Assembly (NCBI GenBank): GCA_026419775.2
Contig: JAOPGA020000908.1
Coordinates: 1-42,910, forward strand
DNA: 42,910 bases
Origin: Acrasis kona
Lineage: Eukaryota; Heterolobosea; Eutetramitea; Acrasida; Acrasidae
Direction of reading: 5' to 3'
Position numbers and translations under genes: made by a program. The notes under the pieces were generated by a model, which had not been told where the DNA came from, made no database searches, and saw nothing but the letters and a program-made list of their open reading frames with translations. Positions within the stretch are counted from its first letter, which is position 1. Every line of letters begins with the position of its first letter. Shown in pieces: positions 17,077 to 29,058 of the stretch.

Positions 17077-18789
17077 ATGCCAACAACCGAGACATGGTAT
17101 AAATCAGTCATAGAGAATAGTGGGCAGCTCCAGCGCATTTTCTCACAAACACAAACATTGAATATATTCAACAAGGTCACAGCGAACCTTGATACGTTTA
17201 AAAAGTTTTGGGATGGTGAATCAATAAACAGTGTAGAAGATGAAAAGTACGGCATATTTACATCACTTACAATAACAAACAAGATGTCTATTGCAACTAC
17301 GCCGAGTGCTAGCAGATTCAATTATAGGCAACATGTTTGGTGGTTCTGGAATTGACCAGTTCATGGATTGCACCGAATTCCAAACACTAGAACTCGATGC
17401 AGAAATACTAAAGGGAGATGACAAACTGGTTGGGTCCATCGACCAGGAGAGCCCCATATACAGCGAAGCATCCATAGGCAGCGAGGATGAAGTGATGAAC
17501 ACAAAAACAAAAAAGAAGAACAAGAAAAGCGTCGAGCGTGAGCTAAGACTTTTAATGCCTGATTATAGACCGTCGCGGCCATGGGTATGCATCTTTATTC
17601 TCCTTCACTTTTTAATTTTTATTTAGAAACCACATACAGATGAAAAGATGGACCTATTTTATGATAACATTTACCACGTGTGGAAAAAAGTGTTTGATCA
17701 CGTAAGTTATTTAAATATTGTGCCACCATCAACATTCCACCAGGAGGTGTCTTGGCCTTTCAGGAAACCCGTTACCAAAAAAGAGGCTGGTGATTACCTT
17801 GATGTAATAAAAGAACCTATGGATTTATCTACGATACAAAAAAAGATTAAAAACTCCATGTATGCAATTTGTATTTCTTTGTTTAACAATCATTTTATAG
17901 GTACAACTCAAAGGAAGATTTTGAACGTGACCTGAGATTAATGTTTAATAACTGTAGAATCTACAACACCGACGGAACGTCAGTTTATAGAAAATGTTGT
18001 CATGAACTAGAAAATTACACGGATCATCTGCTCAGAGGTCTTCAACAAACATTACCAACTCCTAAAAAAGAAAATGTACCAAAAACAAGAATAGATCCAT
18101 TCGATAGAGATTTAAGATGGAACGCTTTAACAATAAAGGATAGGCTGCCAGTGTTACAGCGACGTCAAAGTGAACTTGGCAAAAAGATTGGAGATCAAAT
18201 GTCTTTGGTTGTGTCACAGAGTTCTCTAGTTCTAGAATCTAAAAAAAGAAGATCCGTATTGGCGGAATATTCTCCTTCTGTTATTTTGGTACCTAATGTT
18301 CAATCCAGTGCTTCCTGTCACCACCCCATTGTTGTTCCTGTTTTTAATCAAGACTCCCAGTTGACAAAAAATGTTGCAAAACTATTTGCGTTGCATGGCG
18401 ACCACAAAACTCTCTCCAACAACACCAACTTGAATCTTTCAAATCAAGACGAGGTGTGCCATTACAATGCTTCGAAAACGTTGTTGACTCCCATTGTGTC
18501 CCTGTTTTTGGCCCATGAGGGATTCTCTTCCGCAAGCTCCACAGCCATGAGCGTCCTGGTTGATTTACTTCAAGATCATCTTTTACAATTCGGCAAAGCC
18601 CTCAATAAGCACGTCTCCACCAACACAAACCACGCAATACTATCAGAGTCCATCAAGAGCGCGTATGCAGACGTGAACCAACATGACCCTGATCTGTGTG
18701 TAACGGATTTGGTATCTTCGATAAACAAAAACACTCAAGACGCAGAGAACAAATTATTAGAGATTGAAAGAAATACGCAACATGTATAA
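17077..18789 (+). CDS. SPT7-like SAGA subunit (bromodomain + histone fold)
   Basis: Four exons (17077-17246, 17284-17584, 17627-17859, 17901-18789) with introns of 37, 42 and 41 nt give 530 residues in one frame. A bromodomain lies at about 165-275: WPFRKPV, the DYLDVIKEPMDLSTI block, and the acetyl-lysine-binding Asn region FNNCRIYNTDGT. A second conserved helix set at about 425-505 (LLTPIVSLFLAHEGF...SVLVDLLQDHLL) matches a bromodomain-associated histone fold. Bromodomain followed by this fold is the layout of SPT7, which pairs with TAF10-like proteins in the SAGA coactivator. The N-terminal part (ELRLLMPDYRPSRPW) is unassigned. At 530 residues it is much shorter than yeast Spt7. The gene ends 12 bp from the convergent phospholipase D. 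Confidence 0.75.
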
Positions 18790-18801
18790 AAGTAAAAAAT
18801 T

Positions 18802-21800
18802 TTATGTAAAAATGTTGTCGTCCACCAAATTCAACGAAATTGTCTTTTTGAACACATCGCTCTTTGCAAACTGAAGTGGGTACATGACCAAGTTACCTCT
18901 CAATTTGGTCAACTCCAATCTCTTGTTCATTTGCTCCTTTCTAAAATCAGCACTGGACAAGGACACCTTTGCTTCGGTATGTTGACCGAACTGATCCAAC
19001 AATTGTTTATCCGTCGGCTTCGATCCATCCAAAGGCTCGCGCGTCGCCGCCACAACCTCCAAATCATTTTGAACAGGTACAACATCGACAGCACCAGTCA
19101 CCGGCAACGATTGAGAAAAGGAAGATTCCTCCGTGGCATTCTTGTTGGCGGCAACCATTTTATACATTTTGTACCTGGCCTTCTCAATCTCCTCTCTTCT
19201 CTTCTTCCTCTCCAGCTCCAACACTGGATTATACTTGTCTCTCTCCTCCAAGTACTTCTCCATGGTGTCGTACTTGTTGCTGACGATATGAGGGAACACG
19301 TTCTCGTAGATTTGAGTGTTATGTATGGCGGTGGTCACCCAAATGTGCTTAAATGTAGATTCTGCGATGGGATCCAGAATGGCCTTCTTTGTTTGTTTTC
19401 TTCTAGCGTGGTTCATTTCCTTATCTAATTTGGTCGGATTTGCAGGATTGTCCTTGTTCAACATGCTGTGACCGGACGTCTCTTCGAATTCGGTCGGGTC
19501 CACATCCCAACTAGCATGCTTCTTCTTCATCAATCCCAAATGTTCCTTCCACAATCGTAATCTCAAACTCAACGCAAATTTACCCGCCTTGTAAGGTTGA
19601 CCGTTCATTTTTCCGGGCACAAATTCCTTATCTTCAATCACCACCGCAATTTCGCTATCTCTACTTCCCAACATGCTTCGATCGTTAATGTTCGCACTTC
19701 CAATGATACAAATGCGATCGTCAGCGATCAACAATTTGGAATGAACGTAGATTTGTTCGGTCACCACTCTCTTGCCAGTATCCGTGAACAATCGCTTCAC
19801 GCTCGTCTTGTTCAATGCGTCTCTATTCTCTTCCTCTTCGTCCTCGATCGCATCTTTATCCTTCTTCAAATCCACCAGATTGTTCAGGTTCGTCCTGCCC
19901 TTGCTCTTTTCGGCTTCCTTCGCTGCCTCGTGTGCCTCCTCGTTGTCTTGTAAATAAAACTCGTTGTTCAACATTCCGTGCGATCGGATGCAATTGAACG
20001 TGACGTACTCGCTCAAATCCACGCCAGGGAACATTTCCGTCAACGTGTTCAGGATGCTTCCTCTGTTGTTGATGATCGTTCTGTACTGCCACTTGACCAC
20101 TTGTTGGATGGATGCATCGGTCGGATCTCCATCGGGCAATACCGGCAACACGACGATCACCCTGAAACATTCCTTCGCACGAATGGCCGAAATGAGACGA
20201 TTCAGAATCATTTGTGGAACCATGTTACGCACCTGACCACCTGCGGTGCTTCCTATAAAGTATTGATTCTCAATGTATAAATAATGCTTTGCTTTGCTGA
20301 TAATGTCCAAGTAGGCACTGTAGATGGATTGTTCGGTCGCCGTGGATCCGCTCCATTTCGAAATGCTCCTGCACACTTGAACATCGCACACGAATCCTTC
20401 CTCCTGACCTTGTCTGTACCATTGCGATTTGATGTAGTTCCTTCGCTCTTGTTCCGTGTTGGATATGGTGCCGTCCACGTACTTATTGGTCGGTTGATTT
20501 CTGATCAGCGATTGAGTCCTGTACATTTGATCTCTCGGATCTTGTTGCGATCTCATCACTTCGGAGATGCTCAATGTTTGCGAATGTGAATTGCTTCCGA
20601 ACGTTCTGGTTCGACTCATGATGGGATTGCTCAATTCGTCCTGGTCGACTTGCTCCGATTTCTTCAATTTGGCCTTTCGTAAAATGTTATCCATTCCCTT
20701 TTTGATCTTGTCCTTGTCGTTGGTGTCGAAGCTGGGCGCGTTACCTGCTCTGGAATCATACGATCGATACATTTCCAAATCATGACTTGCATTTTGTGGT
20801 CCTCTGTGACCTCCGTGCATTCCTGGTGCTTCGAATTGTTTTTGTAATTTGCTTCCGATTTCGAACAATGTGGATTTGAATGGGGTGTGAGCGGCGTTGT
20901 TCTTCTTCTTGTTCCTTCGTTCTTGTTTCTCTGCTTCCCTTCTTCCCTTGCGATCGTCGAAATGTTTTTTCCATTTTCCCCAGAATTTAATGTCTTGTGC
21001 GCCCGTCGCGAATCGATCGGGCATCTTCACGACCAATCGATTGCTGCTGTCCTGTGTCCTGGTGTGATGGTTCCATCGCTCGATGAAATTGGTGCACACG
21101 TCTTGTACGATTTCGCCCTCCATGCTACAATGAACGTCGTGCCATGCTTGTCGAGGATGATATTCTCTGTCGATCGGATCCCTGAATGCATCTAATTTTT
21201 GATCGAAGCGTAAAAAGCCTTGAACCCACGTGCAAGTGTAGTCGTTACCTGGCCACGTCATTGCGCAGTGATTGGTGTCGGTGATGCGATGTTCGAAATC
21301 GTCCCATCTTCCATAACAAATGTCCAATCCTCCCACGAACGCGATTTCTTGATCCACGACCACCATCTTTTGGTGATGCGTCCATTCCAATGGGAATTTC
21401 TTCGGATGGGTGCACACGTAAATGTTTCTCGGATATAAGCTCTTGAGGTAATGTTTGACTTTGGTGGTCTCCAGTAGTAATCCTGCCAATGTTGTTTCCT
21501 TCCAAACCATCACGTAGATGCGAACGCCTTGAGCGGCCTTGTGTTTGAGAATGACGTCGAGACGGAAATCATCGGTGGACGGATGGGGTCCTCTGAGCAT
21601 GTAGTAGAGGGGAGTGACGGCCCAACCAGCGATGAAGATTTCTTCGGTGGCGTTGTACATTGCTTTGGCCATGGCTGCAAATGTTTCCTTTCCATCGACG
21701 TACCATCTCATTCTGGTGTCGGGTCTTACTGGAGAATAAGAATGATAACGATTGTCGGTGCTTGCTAAAATGTATAAAAGTATGCAATACATCCATTGTT

Positions 21801-23477
21801 GTTTTTCTTGTCTTGATTCGGCTACGTAATATCTTCTCGATTGTTTGTCGATGACGATCGTGAATCCTGTTTGGTCGCTAAACACATCCTCTACGCCTAG
21901 GCAAGAACGGAGATCGAGACTTTCTGCTTCTTCTGATTCGCGCGTTTCGTCCTTGTAACGAATCAGCACTCCTCCTTTGACTTCGTGGAATGTGGGTTTG
22001 GGTCCGTTGGACTTCATGTAGCCTTGACGTTCGTATGGATTGTTGGAACTCAAAAACTGTTAGTGTTAATAAGGACTGGTGGTGGTTTTAATTACTTGTG
22101 TGATGGATTCAAGATGACTCTCGAAGAAGCGTTCAAACATTCCAAAGCATCCTATCCAACGATCATCGAGGCTGCAGACTGCATCAAATTGATCTCTGGT
22201 CAAAGTAGTTTGTTGATTACCAAACAGCTCTTCTACCAGCTCTGAAGCAATTCTTGTGACCAACTGTAAAGGTTGATGAAATGATGGAAAGTAATACTTA
22301 CGGATGGTTTGTTCTGCTTGTAAAGAGCAATGTCTTGTTCGGTGGGATGTGTTTGGACAACAAGGGCCTCTGGCTGAGGTATGACTTCTGGTACAATGTT
22401 TGAAACAACGTTCAAAGATGGGTCTTGGATGACAACTAATTCTTCTTGTGGCATCAAGTTCACAACTTGTGGTCCAGGTCCTGTAATGGTCACAACATTG
22501 TTTTCTGACACGACCATTTCTGTAGGTAGAGCCACATCATTCACAACAATATTAAACGGTCCATCGCTTGAACGAAAAGATTGTTCGACCAGGGAAGGTG
22601 CACTATCGATTAAACCCGAAGTCGGTCTAATAGAGTCGACAGGGAATGGCGCGACGCCATCAACCGCCGCGCCACTTAAAACTACCATTTGCTCCGGGTG
22701 GACCACGACATTATGTGGCTGCTGTACTTGAACTGGATTTATTACTGTTGTTGTGGTGGTTACTACTGAGCCATCTGGTTGAACACTTGTAGTTGTCGCT
22801 GCTCCTGGTAGATCATTATTCAATGGCAATACAACTTGTGACGGTACGCCTTGTGAGTTAACAAGAAGAGTTGACACTGGTCTGTTTAATGTGGGTGTCC
22901 TTAAGTCATCATGGTATAACGTTTTTGTTTCTAACAAGTGGATAATGAGTTTTTGGACACTCTCGCGGTCCAAAATACCAGTTTTTTGAACGTCATAAAG
23001 GGCAAACGAACCACTTAGCTTCTCGCTTATAGTTCCCCTTGAAGCGATCGAAACGCCGACCACATATTCACCGAAACTAAGGACAGCATCATTGTTCATG
23101 TTCAAAGACTTAAATATGTGTTCTAAAATGAACGACTCTTGCTCGTTCAAGTCTGATTTGTCAAAGAAGAGCTCTTTACATTCAGGCAATGTAAGGTATA
23201 AGTGGTCGGAATATTCTGACACAACAGTCCGCATTGCCGCATCTGCAAAGCACGACCGACAGAAACTTTTAAATTTGTGTTGTAGCAGTTTAAACTCCAT
23301 GCTTTTCACTTTATAGATTAATTTATAGCACTACATTCACTTACAGTGGGTCCTCTCTAACAACTTTGTGTCTTTCTGGAACGAAGTTTTAACGGTTGAT
23401 TCTGTACCCTGTGGATGGGCAATAGTGACGGTGAAGTCATCATCACCATCTCTTCTGCTGCTTACTTCATTACCCAT
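18802..23477 (-). CDS. Phospholipase D with EF-hand and PH regions
   Basis: The enzyme hydrolyses phosphatidylcholine to phosphatidic acid. Four exons (23477-23345, 23308-22302, 22263-22096, 22056-18802) with introns of 36, 38 and 39 nt give about 1,520 residues. The start MGNEVSSRR fits the N-myristoylation pattern MGxxxS. EF-hand-like segments follow at about 110-150 (LNMNNDAVLSFGEYVVG, then LYDVQKTGILDRE), then a Val/Pro/Thr-rich linker, then a further EF-hand-type helix pair (LVTRIASELVEELFG) in exon 3. A PH-like region (GGVLIRYKDE to EKQQWMYCI) precedes the catalytic core. HKD motif 1 is HHQKMVVVD (about 664) and motif 2 is HSKLLIADD (about 1206), both complete. An insert of about 200 residues separates the two halves. 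Calcium and membrane control are likely but inferred. Confidence 0.9.
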
Positions 23478-23556
23478 TTTTCTATTTTAAAAATTGTAAA
23501 GACCGTCTCAACTTCACCAGGTTTGTTAATCGTGTGACTGTTTATTTCGACTATTT

Positions 23557-24054
23557 TTACAAATCACCGTCATCGACAAGCACCCACTGTTTATCAACCC
23601 CAGCAAGCAGTATGGCAACAATTCGGCCAGCTTGAACACCAGCTAACTCAAATTTAGAACTTGACCAGTACTTCATGAAATTGTTGACATCTTTCGTGAT
23701 GTCGTCTCTGTGATGCCATATTGTTACAATCTCTTCTTTGGTGACCATGAGAATTCCAGACCATGTTTTAAAATCACTACATAACTTCTCAATTGCGTCA
23801 CAAATGTGATGCTCTGCAACCTCAGATTGTTTTAAGAAAGCACCAATCTCTTGGACTCCCTTCGCAAAAGTTGAAAGACCCTCCTCTATTTTAGGCACAC
23901 TCCATACTAAAAATCCTTCGTACATTTGACCATATGCATCATGTAATGTATCAATGAAGGGGGCGTCAGTTGGGATGCATTCAATGTCCTCAATGTTTGA
24001 GTCCAATCCCAGTATGAAGCCTTCAATGAAGCGGGCAGTGTCTGAAGGGCCCAT
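23557..24054 (-). CDS. Hypothetical protein, 165 residues
   Basis: A single-exon frame from an ATG at 24054 (MGPSDTARFIEGF). It is helical, with a possible repeated FIEGFILGL / YEGFLVWSV pattern, three Cys residues and a hydrophobic C-terminal helix (AGRIVAILLAGV). The upstream frame is open for 23 more codons to a TAG, so an extra 5' exon joined at that TAG is possible. No signal peptide is evident from this start. The family is not recognised. It lies 79 bp downstream of the phospholipase D start, on the same strand. Confidence 0.6.
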   Translation of the reverse strand: MGPSDTARFIEGFILGLDSNIEDIECIPTDAPFIDTLHDAYGQMYEGFLVWSVPKIEEGLSTFAKGVQEIGAFLKQSEVAEHHICDAIEKLCSDFKTWSGILMVTKEEIVTIWHHRDDITKDVNNFMKYWSSSKFELAGVQAGRIVAILLAGVDKQWVLVDDGDL

Positions 24055-24460
24055 ATATGGCCTAATATTTATAATTTTGTTGGTGTGGTGTGAACGCTTC
24101 GGTGGGGGCTTATCAGTTTTCTATTTGAGTGATTCGTAAAAATGAAGTATTACAATGTGACATTTTTTATTATTCACCAATATTATGCCACATTATGATA
24201 ATAATTATCTTGATTCTCTATTACTGAATCTCTTTAATGGAACTTGTAAAACCATCTACTGCAAGTTGTCGTAAAGTGTCATGACGTATTTGTTTCACTA
24301 CTTTGATTGAATCCAATCAATATAATAATTTTTGGTTTTGTACTGAATTGTATAATTATTTCCGTCCTAAGGAATCGTATTAATAATAATTAGCCGCCAA
24401 AAGATAAAAATATTTGTTCCGGAGGAGAACTTTCAAAACAAATTTCGAAACAATCCATCA
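24055..24460. promoter_or_regulatory. Shared upstream region of divergent genes
   Basis: About 400 bp of AT-rich DNA between two divergent starts, so it should contain both promoters. No TATA box at a convincing distance, no repeat and no RNA gene was seen. Confidence 0.35.
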
Positions 24461-24895
24461 ATGAAGGTCCCAGCCAAGTTCTCCTTTAAGACACAACAAA
24501 CTGGACGGTCCATCAATCCTGAGGATACAATTCACGATTTAAAGGTTAGTGGCGCCGAACTTAAGACTCTGGTAGAAGATAAGTTTGACTTCTGCTGGGC
24601 GAAGATTGCAGAGCACCTTGATGTAGATCCTTTTGTATGCAGAAATCATTACATAAAGCAAATAGAAAACTCTAAGCAACATCAGGAGCATGCTATTACA
24701 TTAGCCAAAGTCGACGAGTCGTATTTTGATTCACCAATCTCAGCATCAGCATACGAAGCTGCATTCCTTTCACTATACGAAAAAAATGAGATTCCATCAC
24801 CTTCTCCAATCAAATCGTCTGTTAGTGATTCGATGTTCAACTCAATTATAACAAGAGTGGGGTCAGAGTCCTATTTATTTAGTCAAGACGATTAA
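24461..24895 (+). CDS. Small Myb/SANT-like protein
   Basis: An ATG-started single exon of 144 residues. Residues about 28-70 hold a helix, then FCWAKIAEHL, then CRNHYIKQIEN, the spacing of the Trp and the third recognition helix in Myb/SANT domains; other core Trp residues are replaced. The C-terminal half is acidic and Ser-rich and may be disordered. A DNA- or chromatin-binding role is inferred from the domain resemblance only, which is modest. It is convergent with the receptor kinase, with 115 bp between stop codons. Confidence 0.55.
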   Translation: MKVPAKFSFKTQQTGRSINPEDTIHDLKVSGAELKTLVEDKFDFCWAKIAEHLDVDPFVCRNHYIKQIENSKQHQEHAITLAKVDESYFDSPISASAYEAAFLSLYEKNEIPSPSPIKSSVSDSMFNSIITRVGSESYLFSQDD

Positions 24896-25010
24896 ATCCT
24901 GTATGTCATATATGTAAACTAAGAAAAATGTAAAAAGAAAAAAATGTAAAATCACAAAAATGTAAAAAAAGTTCACAATGTATATATTAAAACAAATTAT
25001 TTAGTACACA

Positions 25011-28000
25011 CTATACACTTGATTCTTGAATTATTAAAAGTTTTTCAAATACTTCCTTGAATGATGGTCTCTCATTAGGGTCTTGTCTCCAACACAATTG
25101 CATCAATGCCACATACTGCTCTTCAACTGCTGTCATGTTCACATCCACAGGAACCACTGGTCTTCTTCCCTTCTGAGCAACTTCAATACTGAGAGCTATC
25201 ATACTTGGGAACATTGAAACGCCACTTTCTCTTGTACTCATCGCATCAGGTTCATCAGTCTGGAACGGTTGTCTTTCAAACAAAATTTCGTACATTACAA
25301 TACCAAACGAATACACATCACATTTCTCGTTATATGGTAGATCCAAAATAATCTCTGGAGCCATGTATTGTGTGGTACCAATGTTCGATGTCATGGATGC
25401 AGTAGCTGCGGCGCCAATCTCTGCGAATCTACTTTGACCGAAATCACACACCTTAGCAGTAAAGTGTTCATCCAAAAGAATATTAGAAGTCTTTAAATCT
25501 CTATGTATGATGGCATTTGGTTCGTGAGAATGAAGGTATAACATTCCCTTGATTACATCTATTAAAATCTCAATCTTCTTTGAAAACTGTAGCCCTTTGT
25601 GTCTAATCATACTTCCAGATCTTTCTTTGACTGATGGAGTTGTTGGAGTGGAACCACCATCGTCTTTTCTGTATAAGAACTGATCTACACTCTTGTTGTG
25701 TAAATATTCAGTTACAATCAACTTGTAATCCTCTTGGAAACAAACACCCATGAACAAAACAATATTAGGATGACGAAGCCGACTCAAAATTTCGACTTCA
25801 TGCTCAAATTCATAATCGCCATCAAGTTTCAATTTCTTTATTGCCACATTGCCTCCTCTATATTTACCCTTGAAAACAATACCAAAAGTTCCTTCCGATA
25901 TACGTTGTTCAAATGTCAAATCTTCAATCTTTATTACCCATTCTAAACCTTTCAGATGGTTAGTACCAGCATCCATTAATCTCTCCTCTAATAAATTATA
26001 CAATTCATCATTCTTCTTTCTTTGGACTCGAGTTCTCCATACTATTCTTATATACAAGACAGCAAATATACAAACAAGTATCAACAAGAATATTACAAAT
26101 ACCAAAGCAGATAGCAAGATGTAGAAAAGCTTGGGATCAAAATTATCTAGATATGTAGGATCCGAAACATCAAAGACTGACACAACGCCAGATATTGACG
26201 TGTATATAAGAATTTTATAATTATTATTTATATTCAATGACTCATCAATAGCAACAACACTGCTGACACCTGATCCCTGAAGTTGAATGGTGTTTTCTTT
26301 TGAATAACGCACATCCATACCCAACATCAAGTCCGTACTTAACACAACTTCAAACCTTGTTACCACTTCGTTACCTCTTCTGTTAGCACCGTGTGCATAC
26401 AAGTAACTGTTACGAATAACCAAGGAATAACAAGTGGTGCCCACAATTAAACGATCTTCAACATCCACTTTGAACCATCGCTGATTGTAAGAAGTCCCGT
26501 TATAGTGAAGCAACAACATGTCATAGCCATCAGCGCTTAATATGGTATAATTACCTTGAAATTTGACACCACAAGCAAAGGATGTACCCAAGACCAACGG
26601 ACCGGTGGTATGAGACTGGATCAGAGACAAATCGAACGCATTATATAATTTTATTTGATTCAATGTGACAATTTCAACAAATGGATAATCTCCCGCAACA
26701 ATTAATGGGGGATCGTTTATATCTAATCTGGCTAACGAGCTCCAGGTCGTGTTGTCAGTATTGACGACAGCAATGACTTCACGAGTGTTATACACTAAAA
26801 GTGGATTCTTGCCATTTTGCATGACTAACACAGAATTGGGTGCGGAGTCATGTGGCTAATTATTTTAGTCGTAATAAATGTATTTATGCTAACCTGTTTG
26901 ACTTGCATCGAGCTTTTTGTATACATTGTTGAAATGTCGAAGAAGAATAAAACTCCTTCAGCACTCAAATCGGTAGATTGATCGGATGCGACTGCGAGTG
27001 AGTGATTGAAAAAAAGTTCTTCATACGTATTACGGAACTGCTTTCTGATATAATGTGCGTTCCAACTAGTTTTTTGTTCAAGTTCACGCCAGAAACGGCT
27101 CCAATGGTAAAGTTCTCTTTTGCGTATTTGTAATTAACTCTGTTCACCATGCCTAACCCAACATTAAAATGAAAGTAAACTTTGCTTACCATATTGAGAA
27201 ACTGTTATAAAGTACTTGTCGTTCTGATCTTTGTAGTCAAAGTTTGGGATGGCAAATGATTGAACGTCCAAACCCGTTCCAAGCGAAGGAAATTGTGTCA
27301 AATAACCTCTATCTTGATAAAGAATGAGAATCTGCAAAACACCTTTCTTGACCCCAAAAATAGTACAACTTGATAGAGCTGGATTAATGTTGGCAGAGTA
27401 TATAGCATCAGTAAACTTGCTTAATTCGAACACCACGGACCAGTCTTCTCTACGCCTGAGGAGATTAAAAGTAAAGAACGATACCGTCTTGGCAATAACC
27501 GATCCTACAAACAACGCTCCTTCAGTCTGCGATTTCATGACTGAGGTGTTCACTATGCCAATATCATCAGCTTCTGGAATTTTATGACCTAGAAAAAGTA
27601 AAACAACATGCAGTAAAAAAATAACATACAAATGGACTCGTCTTTTATCACATCGTAATCACAAATGTGATAAACGGTGTTGAATATTGTGTAATAAATG
27701 TGATTTTTAAAGTAACCAGAGAATTTAGGACCTCTGGGGTCGGTAACGTTCATGTTAGCCTTTTTTCTCATGTATATGGACAGGTCGTTCTTGTTGAGCA
27801 TTGTGATCATGCCATCTTGCGCATACAAGACAACGTGTTTAGAGGTTTGGAAGAATAAGTAAACGCTTTCGGCCGATGCTTCAAAGCTTGCTGGGGTTGC
27901 CGTCAGTGCGCCAGCAAAGTCTATTTTATAGACCCGGTCTATAACTAAAAAAGTTTTTACTTTGATTTGATGCACATGAAAACATACCAACAAATGCAGA

Positions 28001-28495
28001 GTCATCACTAGTAATTAGGATTTCTTGGTTTGGTACGCTCGCAGTCAAGTTAGATCTGGTTCGTAATGTACTAACAGTCACCGAATATACGGTATAAGTA
28101 CTCACGTAGAGATTTGTGCGAAAGACGGTCACGTTGTAAGTGACCATTCGATTACTTTCAATCGACTGAATACAAACCAAACATGTTCCTTTGACAGCAC
28201 ATTTTTCAAAGATTCGTTCCTTGTCCGTAAATTGTTTGTACGATAAAACTTCAGGCTCGATGTCTGTGCCTGTCGTGAGATTGTATGTCATTATAATGGG
28301 ATAGTTTTGTACAATGAGATAACCTACATTACTATCTCTGTCATATGCGAAAGAGTTGTATTGCGGTAGACATGATCCACCAGAAGAGTACCCACATGAT
28401 AAATCAATCTTGCTATTCGTATGACTTAAAAAAAATGTACACTTGTATACTGCTGCGCATGTTAGTATGCATATGCACAGCAGCCAAAATTTCAT
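25011..28495 (-). CDS. Receptor-like TKL protein kinase
   Basis: Six exons (28495-27988, 27944-27630, 27588-27190, 27152-27027, 26991-26894, 26855-25011), with introns of 43, 41, 37, 35 and 38 nt, keep one frame of 1,096 residues. A signal peptide (MKFWLLCICILTCAAVYKC) leads into an ectodomain of roughly 700 residues made of beta-strand-like repeats with many Asn-glycosylation motifs, perhaps a propeller. One membrane helix follows (LFYILLSALVFVIFLLILVC). The kinase has AIKKLKL with the Lys, HRDLKTSNILLDE, DFGQSRF and GTTQYMAPE, so it is complete. The Gly loop reads SEGTFG, with its first Gly replaced. TKL affinity rests on the GVCF and LCWRQDPNERPSF segments. The ligand is unknown. Confidence 0.9.
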
Positions 28496-28798
28496 GGGGT
28501 TTGTTGTCTCGAAATTTGTAATGGCAAACTTGAATTTAAATAAGGGTAATGAGGAAATATTTCATATATGTTTTTATTACGTTTCATGTACGGTCGTGTG
28601 TTCATACACAGTTTATTAGGCTCCGACTGAAAGATCTTCTTTCATCCGGAAACATTCCGAAACTCAAGTATTCCCAAGAATTCAGAAAACAAAATGCAAG
28701 TAAATGATGACAGAAAGAGCCATGAGGAATAGCAATACAATCTTTCTTTCAGCAGAGAACACGAGGCACAAGACGAGCATCACCAAAGAGGGTTAGGA
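28496..28798. promoter_or_regulatory. Upstream region of the receptor kinase
   Basis: About 300 bp of AT-rich DNA upstream of the kinase start. It may also hold 5' exons of the small plus-strand ORF that follows: a GTAAATG...TTTCTTTCAG segment at about 28700-28752 looks like an intron. No promoter motif was recognised. Confidence 0.3.
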
Positions 28799-28996
28799 TT
28801 GATTTATCCCAATTTCGCAAACACACCACAAAATCTTTTGGACGATCAAATTTCTTCGGATGATGCTGATGATTCTGATGATTTTAGTACAGATGTTGGC
28901 ATTACTGATTCAAACGATTCAACAAGCGACGACGAGGTGCATAGTGTTAGAACCGTTGTGTGGGAGCATATGAAGCCGATATATCCTTATCGTTAG
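28761..28996 (+). CDS. Small acidic ORF, probable 3' exon
   Basis: A frame opening after a pyrimidine-rich CTTTCAG acceptor runs to a TAG at 28994-28996. It starts EHEAQDEHHQRG, passes through a Ser/Asp-rich acidic region (DDADDSDDFSTDVG) and ends with a conserved-looking VVWEHMKPIYPYR. No in-frame ATG exists in the exon and the 5' exon could not be fixed: the nearest ATG, before GTAAATG, gives the wrong phase. The family is unknown. Confidence rests on composition and the acceptor only. Confidence 0.4.
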
Positions 28997-29058
28997 ATTG
29001 TTGGAGGAGCGAGGATAAAAACCGACAGAAGTAAATGTAAATAACAATACTTTATAGT

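Noticed and set aside
18931-19428. Plus-strand frame of 165 codons opposite the phospholipase D
   Set aside because: It is antisense to a conserved exon with HKD motifs, with no domain of its own.
28620-28690. Possible tRNA-like fold in the kinase upstream region
   Set aside because: No cloverleaf with proper A and B boxes could be drawn.
28694-28752. ATG-CAA micro-exon with an intron as the start of the small acidic gene
   Set aside because: The splice gives the wrong phase and a stop after about 38 codons, so the 5' end was left open.
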